A stretch of 64,000 nt of DNA from Treponema sp. (GTDB lineage Bacteria > Spirochaetota > Spirochaetia > Treponematales > Treponemataceae), in the NCBI GenBank assembly GCA_024402695.1, contig JAKSTG010000008.1, positions 1 to 64,000 on the forward strand. The letters are read 5' to 3'. Position numbers and translations under genes: made by a program. This document shows positions 16,423 to 24,653 of this stretch, piece after piece. Position 1 is the stretch's first letter. Every line of letters begins with the position of its first letter. Below the pieces are notes generated by a model, which searched no databases, had not been told where the DNA came from, and was given only the letters and a program-made list of their open reading frames with translations.

Positions 16423-18792
16423 ATGACTAAACTGTTTAGAATTTTTGTAACCAGTATGATTACTTTTATGCTGCTGTCCTGCTCAAACCTTTCATCTTCG
16501 GGACAGGGAAAAATCTCCGTTCAGCTTCCTGGCGAACCAAAAACAGCCCGTAAAATTGTTGAAACTCAATACACAAAAGAAGATGCCAAACTGTATAAAG
16601 TGTCTTTGATCTGTGTTGAATTAGATTTCCAGGATACAAAAGAAGGTGAAGCTGGCGACACAATTATTTTCGACGCTCTTGAACCTGGAAAATATATAAT
16701 CAATGTACAGGCATTCAATGACGAAAACCTTGTTGTTGCAAATGCTAAAGCACCTGTAGAAGTACTTGTTGTTGCAGGCGAAACTCAGACTCCTGTCATT
16801 CAAATGATTCCTTTAAAATATAAATATGATGACGGCGAAACTAAACCTGAAATCAAGGATCCAGAAATCGATGATCCTGTAATTGACGACCCAGTTATCG
16901 ATGATCCTGTTAAAGAAGAAACAATCGTTTCGGAAATCAATGTTTTCCTTAAAAAGGACTTCCTTAAATATGAAGAAGCAAAAGAATTTATTGAAGCCCA
17001 GGTTTCAGGAAGAGCCGGTCTTCTGAAATCGGCATTCGACGTTTTCCTCATTTCTGAAGACAACAATGAACTTGCATTCCTTTCGCTTGAAGATCTCGAC
17101 TGTATTTCCGTTTCAATGCCTTTCTATACACTTGAATCAACAGGCGAATCAGTTCCATATGTTGGGGAAGTGCCTTTCACCTTTAACTGCACTGCTTCCG
17201 ATGAAGGCATTAAAGTTGTTGATCCTGAAACAAACCAATCAGTTAAATATTCAGTAAAGAAAGACCTTAAAATTGAAGATCTCAATGTTACAATCAAATA
17301 CCCTGTAACACCAAAAGTTGAAATGGATGAAGAAAACATCATCAAGCTTCCTTCATTATTTGGTTCTGATGAAATTGAAGTTTCCCGTCCGGAAGCTTTC
17401 TATGAAACACCTAAAACATACTTCTATTACTCTGCAGAAGGCAAAGCTCCTGAAACAGTTTGCGATGAAATCAGTGAAGTTGAAGTTGCTTATGACAGCA
17501 CTGATTACCTCCAGATTTATGAAGAACAAGGTGAAGACTCTTCATTTATTTATATTGATGTTCATCCATACCTCAATGAAAATTTTGAAACTGAAATCAA
17601 ACAGACTGTAACAGTAATGCCAAGCGACTGGGCTTATTTTGAAGAAGAAGACCTGTCATGCACAAAAACTACAACAATTGAAGTTGTTCCATATACAATT
17701 TCCGAGGTTCTGGATGCAAACGACAAGCCTGTAACAACATTCGAAACAGACACCGTTTATCATGTTGTTCTTGAAAACGAAGCAGATAAAGAGCTCAGCA
17801 ATTTCATAACCTTGTGGGAAGCTCCAAAAGCCGAAGAATCAAAAATCTTCGTAAGATGTGATGGTGAAAATGGTTTCTTCTTTATGATTACACAGCTTAC
17901 CGGTGAAACATACGATATCATGTGTTCTGTATATCCACCTAGAAATGAGGAAGCCATTCTCGACATTAAAAAGGAAATCACACTTTCAGTCTCTGAAGAA
18001 GCAAACATCTCTAAACTGTCTGCAAGGCTCAAGGTAACTGAAAAAAACAAGGAATACGTTTTTGTTTCCGATGAAGAATCTTACGCGCTCTGTACCGGAA
18101 GCAATAACGAAAACAACGGCAAAACAGGACAGATTCTCACTCCGGATGATTTCGAATTCTATACAACTGATGCAAATGGTAGAGAAAAAATCTTTGAAAT
18201 TGACAATTCAAACAACGGCTACCGTGTTGAAATAGCAAACAATAACTGGGGCGCAATCGGAAGAAATATTCCTGTAACAATCACCAGAAGTTGGCCAGTA
18301 GAAGAAAATTTCACAACTGTCACATTGAAACGTTACTCAAAAGAAGCTACTGTCAGCCTTATCGATGGAAGTGACAGTAAATATTCTTTCATCGTAAACG
18401 CAACTGACGGATATCCTGTTTATTCCGAAAAAGAAAATGATATAACCCGTAATATTGATTACATTACTCTGGATATTGAATTACTCAATACAGAAAACAA
18501 AGTTGAAAAAACAATATCAATTGTATCTGACAAAAACTCTGAATTCTTAAATAAAGAATCAAATTCATTGGAAGAAAACAATACTGCATTCAACAAACTG
18601 GATGTACTTATAGACTTTGCTGCTTTAGGCCTTACTCCAGGCGACTACATACTCAATGTTACATCACAGACATTCATTACAGACTATGAAGGCCTTTTCC
18701 TTCCATCAACAGTCAGTGAAATTAAAATTTCAGTTCCAGAAAAAAATGATGATGGTTCAAACACTGAAGACAAGATTCAGACAACAAACTAG
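16423..18792 (+). CDS. Large surface lipoprotein of unknown function
   Basis: 789 residues from MTKLFRIFVTSMITFMLLSC; this ATG is preferred over 16411 because GAGGT lies about 8 nt before it. Lipobox MLLSC. The mature N-terminus (GKISVQLPGEPKTARKIVET to NVQAFNDENLVVANAKAPVE) resembles a carboxypeptidase-regulatory-like or transthyretin-type beta module. It is followed by an acidic linker with the repeated unit DDPVI (about residues 145-165), and a long beta-rich, Glu/Thr/Lys-rich region with several Ig-like stretches. No catalytic motif seen. The composition fits an extended surface protein; function unknown. Confidence 0.7.
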   Translation: MTKLFRIFVTSMITFMLLSCSNLSSSGQGKISVQLPGEPKTARKIVETQYTKEDAKLYKVSLICVELDFQDTKEGEAGDTIIFDALEPGKYIINVQAFNDENLVVANAKAPVEVLVVAGETQTPVIQMIPLKYKYDDGETKPEIKDPEIDDPVIDDPVIDDPVKEETIVSEINVFLKKDFLKYEEAKEFIEAQVSGRAGLLKSAFDVFLISEDNNELAFLSLEDLDCISVSMPFYTLESTGESVPYVGEVPFTFNCTASDEGIKVVDPETNQSVKYSVKKDLKIEDLNVTIKYPVTPKVEMDEENIIKLPSLFGSDEIEVSRPEAFYETPKTYFYYSAEGKAPETVCDEISEVEVAYDSTDYLQIYEEQGEDSSFIYIDVHPYLNENFETEIKQTVTVMPSDWAYFEEEDLSCTKTTTIEVVPYTISEVLDANDKPVTTFETDTVYHVVLENEADKELSNFITLWEAPKAEESKIFVRCDGENGFFFMITQLTGETYDIMCSVYPPRNEEAILDIKKEITLSVSEEANISKLSARLKVTEKNKEYVFVSDEESYALCTGSNNENNGKTGQILTPDDFEFYTTDANGREKIFEIDNSNNGYRVEIANNNWGAIGRNIPVTITRSWPVEENFTTVTLKRYSKEATVSLIDGSDSKYSFIVNATDGYPVYSEKENDITRNIDYITLDIELLNTENKVEKTISIVSDKNSEFLNKESNSLEENNTAFNKLDVLIDFAALGLTPGDYILNVTSQTFITDYEGLFLPSTVSEIKISVPEKNDDGSNTEDKIQTTN

Positions 18793-18822
18793 CTTTGAGC
18801 TGATATTTCATTCATTTTAAAC

Positions 18823-18857
18823 AAAAAACCGTGAGTCCACTGGATTCACGGTTTTTT
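18823..18857. terminator. Bidirectional intrinsic terminator
   Basis: A-tract, stem ACCGTGAGTCCA/TGGATTCACGGT with one G-T wobble and no real loop, then a T-tract. Serves the lipoprotein gene (+) and the convergent alcohol dehydrogenase gene (-). Confidence 0.85.
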
Positions 18858-18890
18858 ATTTTTCATATTTCCTAAAGGTTATAATTCAAA

Positions 18891-20069
18891 CTAGTAAGCC
18901 ATTTTATAAATCGCCAGTATGTCGTCGTAAGCCAGAATCTTGTACCCTGAAAGAGTTCTGGTCTTATTACGGCTGCAGGCAAGAGCCAGTCTTTCAAGAT
19001 CATTTTCCTTTACATTCAGTTCCCTCAAAGAAGTTGGCATGCCGATTGATTTGTAATAACGTTCCTGAAGTTCAATTGCCTTAAGAACCGAATATTCAGG
19101 ATTTTCAGGATCCACATCAATGTTCCAAACATTCTGTGCAAACTTAATGAACCGTGGCATTGTGTCTTTGTAAACATAACGGGCCCATGAACACCAGAGG
19201 GCTGCAAGACCTGCACCATGTGCTACTTCAGGGTACACTGCTGAAACTTCATGTTCAAACTGATGAACAACAAGCTGGAAAGTACGTCCATACTGGGTAA
19301 GCCCGTTGTGTGCCAGAGAAGAAGCCCACATCATATTGGCGCGGGCAGCATAATCATTTGGATTTGCCAGACAGTCAACGCCTGCCTTCATAATCGATTT
19401 GATTACACCTTCGGCAACTGCATCTGTAAGGTAAGTATCTGTTCCCGGACAGAAATAACGTTCAATAGTGTGCATTGCAATATCAACTGCACCACAGGCT
19501 GTCTGATAAGGACTAACAGAATATGTCAGTTCAGGATTTTCAATTGCAAAATTCATGCGGTTAAAAGGACTTCCGTAACCGCGTTTTTCGTTTTCCTCGG
19601 GATTTGAAATTACGCAGGAATTTGACATTTCAGAACCTGCAGCAGAAAGTGTCAGAATACATCCTTTTTTGAGGCTTGCCTTTGGAGCGGCTTTTCCAAG
19701 AGAAAAATCCCAGACATCAACATCAGGATTTGCAACTCCGTTGGCAATATCTTTGGCGCTGTCCAGAACTGAACCGCCACCGACTGCCAGCACAAAATCA
19801 ACTCCTTCTTTTTTACAGAGTTCAATTCCTTCGCGAACTTTGCTCAGAACCGGATTTGCAACAACTCCACCAAGTTCAACGTAAGGGATATTTTCTGCTT
19901 CCAGTGCTTTCTTTACTTTATCCAGAAGCCCGGACTTAACAACAGAACCGCTTCCGTAATGAACCAGAACTTTTTTAACATTGTATTCAGAAATGATTTT
20001 TCCGACTTTCTCTTCTTCCCCTTTACCGAAGTAAACTTTTGTTGGAATGTCATAAATAAAATTATCCAT
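18891..20069 (-). CDS. Iron-containing alcohol dehydrogenase (butanol dehydrogenase type)
   Basis: 392 residues, the normal length. Rossmann part: KKVLVHYGSGSVVKSG and the cofactor loop AVGGGSVLDSAKDIANG. Metal site: GAVDIAMHTIERYF (Asp, His) and VVHQFEHEVSAVYPEVAHGA (two further His). Ends in NKTRTLSGYKILAYDDI, typical of BdhA/YqhD enzymes, which are NAD(P)H-dependent and reduce aldehydes during fermentation. AAGGAG is 6-7 nt from the ATG. A perfect 12-bp palindrome (20088-20099) overlaps the probable leader and may be an operator. Confidence 0.93.
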   Translation of the reverse strand: MDNFIYDIPTKVYFGKGEEEKVGKIISEYNVKKVLVHYGSGSVVKSGLLDKVKKALEAENIPYVELGGVVANPVLSKVREGIELCKKEGVDFVLAVGGGSVLDSAKDIANGVANPDVDVWDFSLGKAAPKASLKKGCILTLSAAGSEMSNSCVISNPEENEKRGYGSPFNRMNFAIENPELTYSVSPYQTACGAVDIAMHTIERYFCPGTDTYLTDAVAEGVIKSIMKAGVDCLANPNDYAARANMMWASSLAHNGLTQYGRTFQLVVHQFEHEVSAVYPEVAHGAGLAALWCSWARYVYKDTMPRFIKFAQNVWNIDVDPENPEYSVLKAIELQERYYKSIGMPTSLRELNVKENDLERLALACSRNKTRTLSGYKILAYDDILAIYKMAY

Positions 20070-20087
20070 TTTTTTCTCCTTGAGCTT

Positions 20088-20099
20088 AAACCTAGGTTT
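20088..20099. promoter_or_regulatory. Palindromic operator candidate upstream of alcohol dehydrogenase
   Basis: AAACCTAGGTTT, a perfect 12-bp palindrome 19 bp upstream of the alcohol dehydrogenase start. A near copy, AACCCTAGGTT, lies at 20502-20512 on the other side of the intergenic region, upstream of the divergent GH127 gene. A paired arrangement at two divergent genes suggests one repressor; unproven. Confidence 0.4.
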
Positions 20100-20130
20100 T
20101 TATAAAAACCTACATATAAATTGAAATCTC

Positions 20131-20269
20131 AAAAACTTACTCCCAGTCAAAAAGTGGCCATCTAGCAACGCTAGCTAGCGTCGCTAGACGCGTACGCGCG
20201 GCAAAGAAACTATCGAGCCGCGCTACGAGTCTTGCTGATGGCACACTTTTTTCCTTCGCGTAAGTTTTT
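20131..20269. repeat. Palindromic intergenic element, copy B
   Basis: 139 bp closed by AAAAACTTAC (20131-20140) and its exact complement (20260-20269). Conserved box CTCCCAGTCA follows the left arm and CTTCGC precedes the right arm; the inner stem is AAAAAGTGGCCATC with GATGGCACACTTTTT. The core (about 20162-20236) matches copy A at most positions, including the CGCGG...CCGCG hairpin around AAGAAACTATC. Both stems differ from copy A but remain self-complementary. Confidence 0.75.
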
Positions 20270-20304
20270 ATTTGTTGTTTTAATATGTACGTTTAACCAA
20301 AAGC

Positions 20305-20490
20305 CTTAAAAATGGACGCGAGGGAGCAAAATGTGATGTGCAGTGGCACTTTGAGCGTGGCTTTATAGGTTCCTATACACGCTCAACGTGCAGCTGTAAA
20401 TCGCTGCAACGCAGCGTCCTTAAAGGGGGCCTGGGGTCTCCCCAGGCGCGTCCTGCACATCCATTTTGAGACCGGGAGTCCATTTTTAAG
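20305..20490. repeat. Palindromic intergenic element, copy C (opposite orientation)
   Basis: 186 bp closed by a perfect 13-bp inverted repeat (CTTAAAAATGGAC at 20305-20317 and 20478-20490). Read on the minus strand the left box is GACTCCCGGTCT and the right box CTCGCGTCC, as in copies A and B. The inner stem is CAAAATGTGATGTGCAG with CTGCACATCCATTTTG. Its core is different from A and B and contains TGAGCGTG/CACGCTCA and CTGGGGTCTCCCCAG hairpins. Together with copy B it fills the 544-bp gap between the alcohol dehydrogenase and GH127 genes, which otherwise holds only promoter-like AT-rich DNA. Confidence 0.7.
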
Positions 20491-20501
20491 ATGTTTAATA
20501 A

Positions 20502-20512
20502 AACCCTAGGTT
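20502..20512. promoter_or_regulatory. Palindromic operator candidate upstream of GH127
   Basis: AACCCTAGGTT, one base longer than the AACCTAGGTT core at 20089-20098. About 100 bp before the GH127 start codon. Confidence 0.35.
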
Positions 20513-20613
20513 AAAATTATTACTTTTCGCCCCTAATTATAACCTTATTTCCTTTAATTTGAAGAAAAACCATGATATATGTAAAGCAATAACAAATTAT
20601 TCGCGGAGTAAAT

Positions 20614-22530
20614 ATGGATTCATTTCTTTTCAAACAGACAGATATTACAGGCGGATTCTGGAAAAAACGCCAGAAGCTTGCAGTAGAAAATATTATTCCT
20701 TACCAGGAAAAAGCCATAAAAGATGAAATCCCGGGGATTGCTCCAAGCCATGCAGTGGCAAACTTCGAGATGGCAGCCCGCAAACTTGCCGGTGAAAAAC
20801 TTGCAGAAAATGAGGGTTTCTATGGAATGGTTTTCCAGGACAGCGATGTTGCAAAATGGCTGGAAGCCGCCTCTTTCTCTCTTGCAAAATTTCCTGACCC
20901 GGAACTTGAAAAGAGAATTGATTCACTGATAGAGACAATCGGGAAAGCACAGGAATCTGACGGTTACCTGGACACTTACTTTACTCTGAAGCGCCCTGCC
21001 GACAGATTCAAGAACCTTCACGACGCCCATGAACTTTACTGTGCAGGTCACATGATCGAAGCCGGCGTTGCCCACAATGCCGCCACAGGAAAAACTTCCC
21101 TTCTGGATATCGTATGCCACCTTGCAGACTGCATTTACAAACACTTCATTACAGACAAGAATCCAGGCTATTCAGGTCACCCGGAAATCGAACTGGCACT
21201 TATGAAACTTTACCGTGCCACAGAAAACAAAAAATATCTGGAGCTGGCAGAACACTTCATCAATGTCCGCGGCGTGGATGCTGACTTCTTCAAGAAAGAA
21301 ATGGAAAGCCGAGACTGGAATGTGTGGGGCGGAGAAAGTGTGGATCCTGCTTACCACCAGGCACACAAACCGGTTCGTCAGCAGACTGAAGCTGTAGGTC
21401 ACGCAGTTCGTGCAGGATACCTTTACACCAGCATGGCCGACCTGGCTTTTGAAAAAGGGGACAGTTCCCTTTTTGATGCCAGTAAAACTTTATGGAAAAA
21501 CATCACTCAGAAACGCATGTATGTTACAGGCGGTATTGGTTCCACATTCCATGGCGAAGCTTTCACAAATGACTTCGACCTTCCAAACGACACAGCATAT
21601 TCTGAAACCTGTGCAGCCATCAGTCTTATGATGTTCGCAAAGCAGATGCTCCGCAACGAAAAACTTGGCGAATACGGCGACGTAATGGAATGTTCTCTTT
21701 ACAACACAGTCCTGGCTGGAATGCAGTTGGACGGAAAACGTTTCTTTTATGTAAATCCGCTGGAAGCAATCACAGGCATTTCCGGAATCAGTCCAACCCA
21801 TAAACACGCTCTTCCAGAACGTCCCGGCTGGTATGGCTGCGCCTGCTGTCCTCCAAACGTTGCAAGAACAATCACCGACATTGCCGATTACGCCTGGCTC
21901 AAACAGGATGACACTCTCTACTCTGTTCTGTTCATGGAAAATGAAATCAATCTTGATGATAATGGAATAAAAGTTTCTGTAAAAACTGAATATCCTTATG
22001 ACGGAAAAATCACTTATTCAGTAAGCAGAACTGCCGCATCTTCTATAAAGAAACTTGCAGTAAGAATCCCATCCTGGGCACGCAAAGCAGAACTTTCAGG
22101 AACTCCTGAAATGAAAAACGGCTTTGCTTATTACGAAATTCCTGCAAATTGTACAGACTTTGTAATTACAATCGACCTGAAACTGGTACCAAGAAAGCTT
22201 TACTGTAACAACGCAGTTTCTTCAAACACCGGCAAAACTGCCCTTGCATACGGACCACTCATCTACTGTGCCGAAGAAGTAGATAACGGCAAAGTGCTGA
22301 ATCTTTTTGCAAAACGGGGTGCAGCTCCTGAACTTATGGAACTTTCAAACGAACTTTCTGGAATCCGTCGTCTGAAAATCGAAGGACTCAAAGTAAAGAA
22401 TTCAGCAGAAGATCCTCTTTATTCAGAATCCCCTGCAGAAACTGAGACCTGTGAAATCAGTCTTATACCATACTACACCTGGGCCAACCGCGGCCTGAAC
22501 CAGATGCGCGTTTGGTTACCGGAAATGTAA
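20614..22530 (+). CDS. GH127 beta-L-arabinofuranosidase (DUF1680), cytoplasmic
   Basis: 638 residues, usual for GH127. Family marks: DITGGFWKKRQKL at the start, NEGFYGMVFQDSDVAKWLEA, GYLDTYFTLKRP, YVTGGIGSTFHGEAFTNDFD, and the zinc/nucleophile site: YSETCAAIS (Glu and Cys) plus YGCACCPPNVARTI (two Cys), corresponding to the Glu-Cys-Cys-Cys set of bifidobacterial HypBA1. C-terminal beta-sandwich includes TALAYGPLIYCAEE. No signal peptide. It removes L-arabinofuranose from arabino-oligosaccharides. GGAG lies 6 nt before the ATG. Palindromic element D follows its stop. Confidence 0.93.
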   Translation: MDSFLFKQTDITGGFWKKRQKLAVENIIPYQEKAIKDEIPGIAPSHAVANFEMAARKLAGEKLAENEGFYGMVFQDSDVAKWLEAASFSLAKFPDPELEKRIDSLIETIGKAQESDGYLDTYFTLKRPADRFKNLHDAHELYCAGHMIEAGVAHNAATGKTSLLDIVCHLADCIYKHFITDKNPGYSGHPEIELALMKLYRATENKKYLELAEHFINVRGVDADFFKKEMESRDWNVWGGESVDPAYHQAHKPVRQQTEAVGHAVRAGYLYTSMADLAFEKGDSSLFDASKTLWKNITQKRMYVTGGIGSTFHGEAFTNDFDLPNDTAYSETCAAISLMMFAKQMLRNEKLGEYGDVMECSLYNTVLAGMQLDGKRFFYVNPLEAITGISGISPTHKHALPERPGWYGCACCPPNVARTITDIADYAWLKQDDTLYSVLFMENEINLDDNGIKVSVKTEYPYDGKITYSVSRTAASSIKKLAVRIPSWARKAELSGTPEMKNGFAYYEIPANCTDFVITIDLKLVPRKLYCNNAVSSNTGKTALAYGPLIYCAEEVDNGKVLNLFAKRGAAPELMELSNELSGIRRLKIEGLKVKNSAEDPLYSESPAETETCEISLIPYYTWANRGLNQMRVWLPEM

Positions 22531-22565
22531 GAACCATATTCTTTAATAGGAATATTTTCTGTAAA

Positions 22566-22719
22566 ATAAACGTACGTTTAATATACGCAAACAACACTCA
22601 CGCAATAACCAATGGAGGCCTCCCGCGGAGCCCCGTCGCTCGCTTCGCTCGGCTCCTTGCCCACGGTACTCCATTGTTTTTGCTCGCGTGTTGTTTTACC
22701 TATCTTTATGTACGTTTAT
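22566..22719. repeat. Palindromic intergenic element, diverged copy D
   Basis: 154 bp with nested inverted repeats: ATAAACGTAC (22566-22575)/GTACGTTTAT (22710-22719), AAACAACAC (22589-22597)/GTGTTGTTT (22688-22696), AATGGAG/CTCCATT and GGAGCC/GGCTCC. The right box TTTTTGCTCGCGTG matches copies A-C; the left box (ACTCACGCAATAACC) is degenerate. AAACGTACGTTT at 22568-22579 is also a perfect palindrome that looks like a LacI-type operator. The element ends 6 nt before the PyrK-PyrD ribosome site and would be in its leader. Confidence 0.6.
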
Positions 22720-22734
22720 TTCACAGGAGATTAT

Positions 22735-24552
22735 ATGAGCAACGAGATTTTTGATTGCAACGGAATTCCTTACCCAGAGTTCACTCGCGGAACTGTTACA
22801 TACTGCGACAAGCTTAATGGCGCTATTCCTGAAGGAAGCGTTTACTGCCTTAAACTTTCTATCAAAGGAGAACGCAAACCTGTTCCGGGTCAGTTCTATA
22901 TGCTGCACCCTGTAAAAAGCGACTGTCTTCTGGCACGTCCAATCAGCGTATTCCATTCAGAACAGAAAGGGAATTCAGTTGAAGTTACCTTCCTTATTCT
23001 TGTAAAAGGAACCGGAACTGTAGAGCTCTGCTCACTCAAAGTAAATGATGAAATCAAAGTTCTCGGTCCACTGGGAAACATCTTCCCACGCCCTGCTGAC
23101 GGAAAAAAAGTTCTTATCGTTGGCGGAGGAATCGGAGTGGCTCCTGTTGCAGGATTTGCTGAAAGTCTTCCTGCAAACTCATACGACTTTGTCGCCGCCT
23201 TCAAGAGCGGTTCTTACGGACTTGAAAATCTCAAAGCTGAAAAACTTCTCATTACAACAGATGATGGTTCTGTAGGAATCAAAGGAATGGTTTCTGCAGC
23301 CCTTACAGAAGATCTTATGAAAGAAGGAAACTACGCTGCCGTTTACGCCTGCGGTCCTTCACCAATGCTGAATTACGTAAAACAGGTTTCTGAAAAATGT
23401 GGCGTTCAGTGCTGGCTCAGTATGGAAGCCCGTATGGCCTGTGGCATGGGCGTTTGTCTCGGCTGTACAATCGAAACTTCTGAAGGTCTTAAACGCTGCT
23501 GTAAAGACGGGCCTGTATTCGATTCAAAAATCCTGACATTCCCACAGTTCAAGAACTCTTTCGTTTCAAAACCAAACCGCTGGGGTTCTATGGTCGCAAA
23601 GCCTGGTGAACCACAGAAAGAATTCACTCCGGATCTTTCCTTCGACTTCAAGGGCGTTCGCTTTGAAAATCCTCTTATCGGAAGTTCGGGAACTTTCGGT
23701 TTTGGTGTTGAATACGAATCTGTATTTGATGTGAACCGCCTCGGTGGAATCTCTTCAAAAGGTCTTACCCTTGAACCACGCCAGGGAAACGAAGGCGTAC
23801 GCATCTGGGAAGTTCCTAGCGGAGTTATGAACTCAATCGGCCTCAACAACCCTGGAATCCCTCACTTCATTGAAAACGAACTTCCAGAAATGCTTAAGCT
23901 TAAACCTGTAACAATCGCAAACCTTTCAGGCTCTACAACAGAAAGCTATGTAGAGGGAGCAAAACTTCTGGACAAGACAGACGTTCCTGTAATCGAACTG
24001 AATATTTCATGTCCAAATGTTGCTGCCGGCGGCGCTTCTTTTGGTATGACCTGCCAGAGTGCCGGAGCCATTACAAAGGCAATTCGTGAAGTAACAAAGA
24101 AACCTCTTATGGTAAAACTTACACCTCAGGCCCCTGCCCTCAACGAAGTTGCTCTGGCCTGTATTGAAGCCGGTGCTGATGGTATCAGCCTTTGTAACTC
24201 TTTCCAGGGAGTTGCCATCGACATTGAAAAAGGTGTTCCTGTATTCGACAAAATCAAGGCCGGATTCGGTGGACCTGCAGTTCGCCCTATTGCCGTTCGC
24301 CTTGTTTATGAACTGTGCCAGGAAATCAAAAAGCTTCCTAAAGAAAAACAGGTTCCTGTTATCGCCATTGGCGGAATTGAAAAATGGCAGGATGTAGTTG
24401 AGTTCATTATGGCCGGTGCAAGCCTTTGTCAGGTAGGAACTGCAACCTTTGCAAATCCTCTGGCCATGATTGAATGTATTGACGGGCTTTCAGCCTTCAT
24501 GAAACGTAAAGGTTATAAGAATCTGGAGGAAATGAGAGGAATTATTCTCTAA
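22735..24552 (+). CDS. pyrKD: Fused dihydroorotate dehydrogenase: electron-transfer subunit (PyrK) plus catalytic subunit (PyrD, class 1B)
   Basis: 605 residues from MSNEIFDCNGIPYPEFTRGT, with CAGGAGA 5 nt upstream; in-frame upstream ATGs lie inside element D and are rejected. Residues 1-270 form a PyrK-type FAD/[2Fe-2S] protein: QFYMLHPVKSDCLLARPISV (FAD), KVLIVGGGIGVAPVAGFAES (NAD) and the cluster ACGMGVCLGC...RCC (C-x4-C-x2-C-x10-C). From about 305 a class 1B PyrD barrel follows: GSSGTFGFGVEY, GGISSKGLTL, NSIGLNNPG, ELNISCPNVAAGG with the catalytic Cys, and VIAIGGIEKWQDVVEFIMAG. Usually these are two separate adjacent genes; here one polypeptide would carry NAD-dependent orotate synthesis. 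Both halves look intact. Confidence 0.92.
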   Translation: MSNEIFDCNGIPYPEFTRGTVTYCDKLNGAIPEGSVYCLKLSIKGERKPVPGQFYMLHPVKSDCLLARPISVFHSEQKGNSVEVTFLILVKGTGTVELCSLKVNDEIKVLGPLGNIFPRPADGKKVLIVGGGIGVAPVAGFAESLPANSYDFVAAFKSGSYGLENLKAEKLLITTDDGSVGIKGMVSAALTEDLMKEGNYAAVYACGPSPMLNYVKQVSEKCGVQCWLSMEARMACGMGVCLGCTIETSEGLKRCCKDGPVFDSKILTFPQFKNSFVSKPNRWGSMVAKPGEPQKEFTPDLSFDFKGVRFENPLIGSSGTFGFGVEYESVFDVNRLGGISSKGLTLEPRQGNEGVRIWEVPSGVMNSIGLNNPGIPHFIENELPEMLKLKPVTIANLSGSTTESYVEGAKLLDKTDVPVIELNISCPNVAAGGASFGMTCQSAGAITKAIREVTKKPLMVKLTPQAPALNEVALACIEAGADGISLCNSFQGVAIDIEKGVPVFDKIKAGFGGPAVRPIAVRLVYELCQEIKKLPKEKQVPVIAIGGIEKWQDVVEFIMAGASLCQVGTATFANPLAMIECIDGLSAFMKRKGYKNLEEMRGIIL

Positions 24553-24653
24553 TAACTCTAAAAATCATTCTTGACCTTGACAAAGTTTTAAACATTGTCG
24601 TAATCGGTATATTGTTATAAAATATATAATACACAAATAAAATAGAGGTATTT

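Noticed and set aside
6850-22719. Palindromic elements as integron attC sites (Treponema denticola has a large integron)
   Set aside because: attC sites need RYYYAAC/GTTRRRY core boxes and an array of promoterless cassettes. The boxes here are CTCCCRGTC and CTCGCG, the elements lie between ordinary genes in both orientations, and no integrase is present.
22612-22734. Upstream in-frame extension of the PyrK-PyrD gene
   Set aside because: It would be encoded by palindromic element D and lacks a ribosome site, whereas ATG 22735 has CAGGAGA and begins at the family's normal N-terminus.
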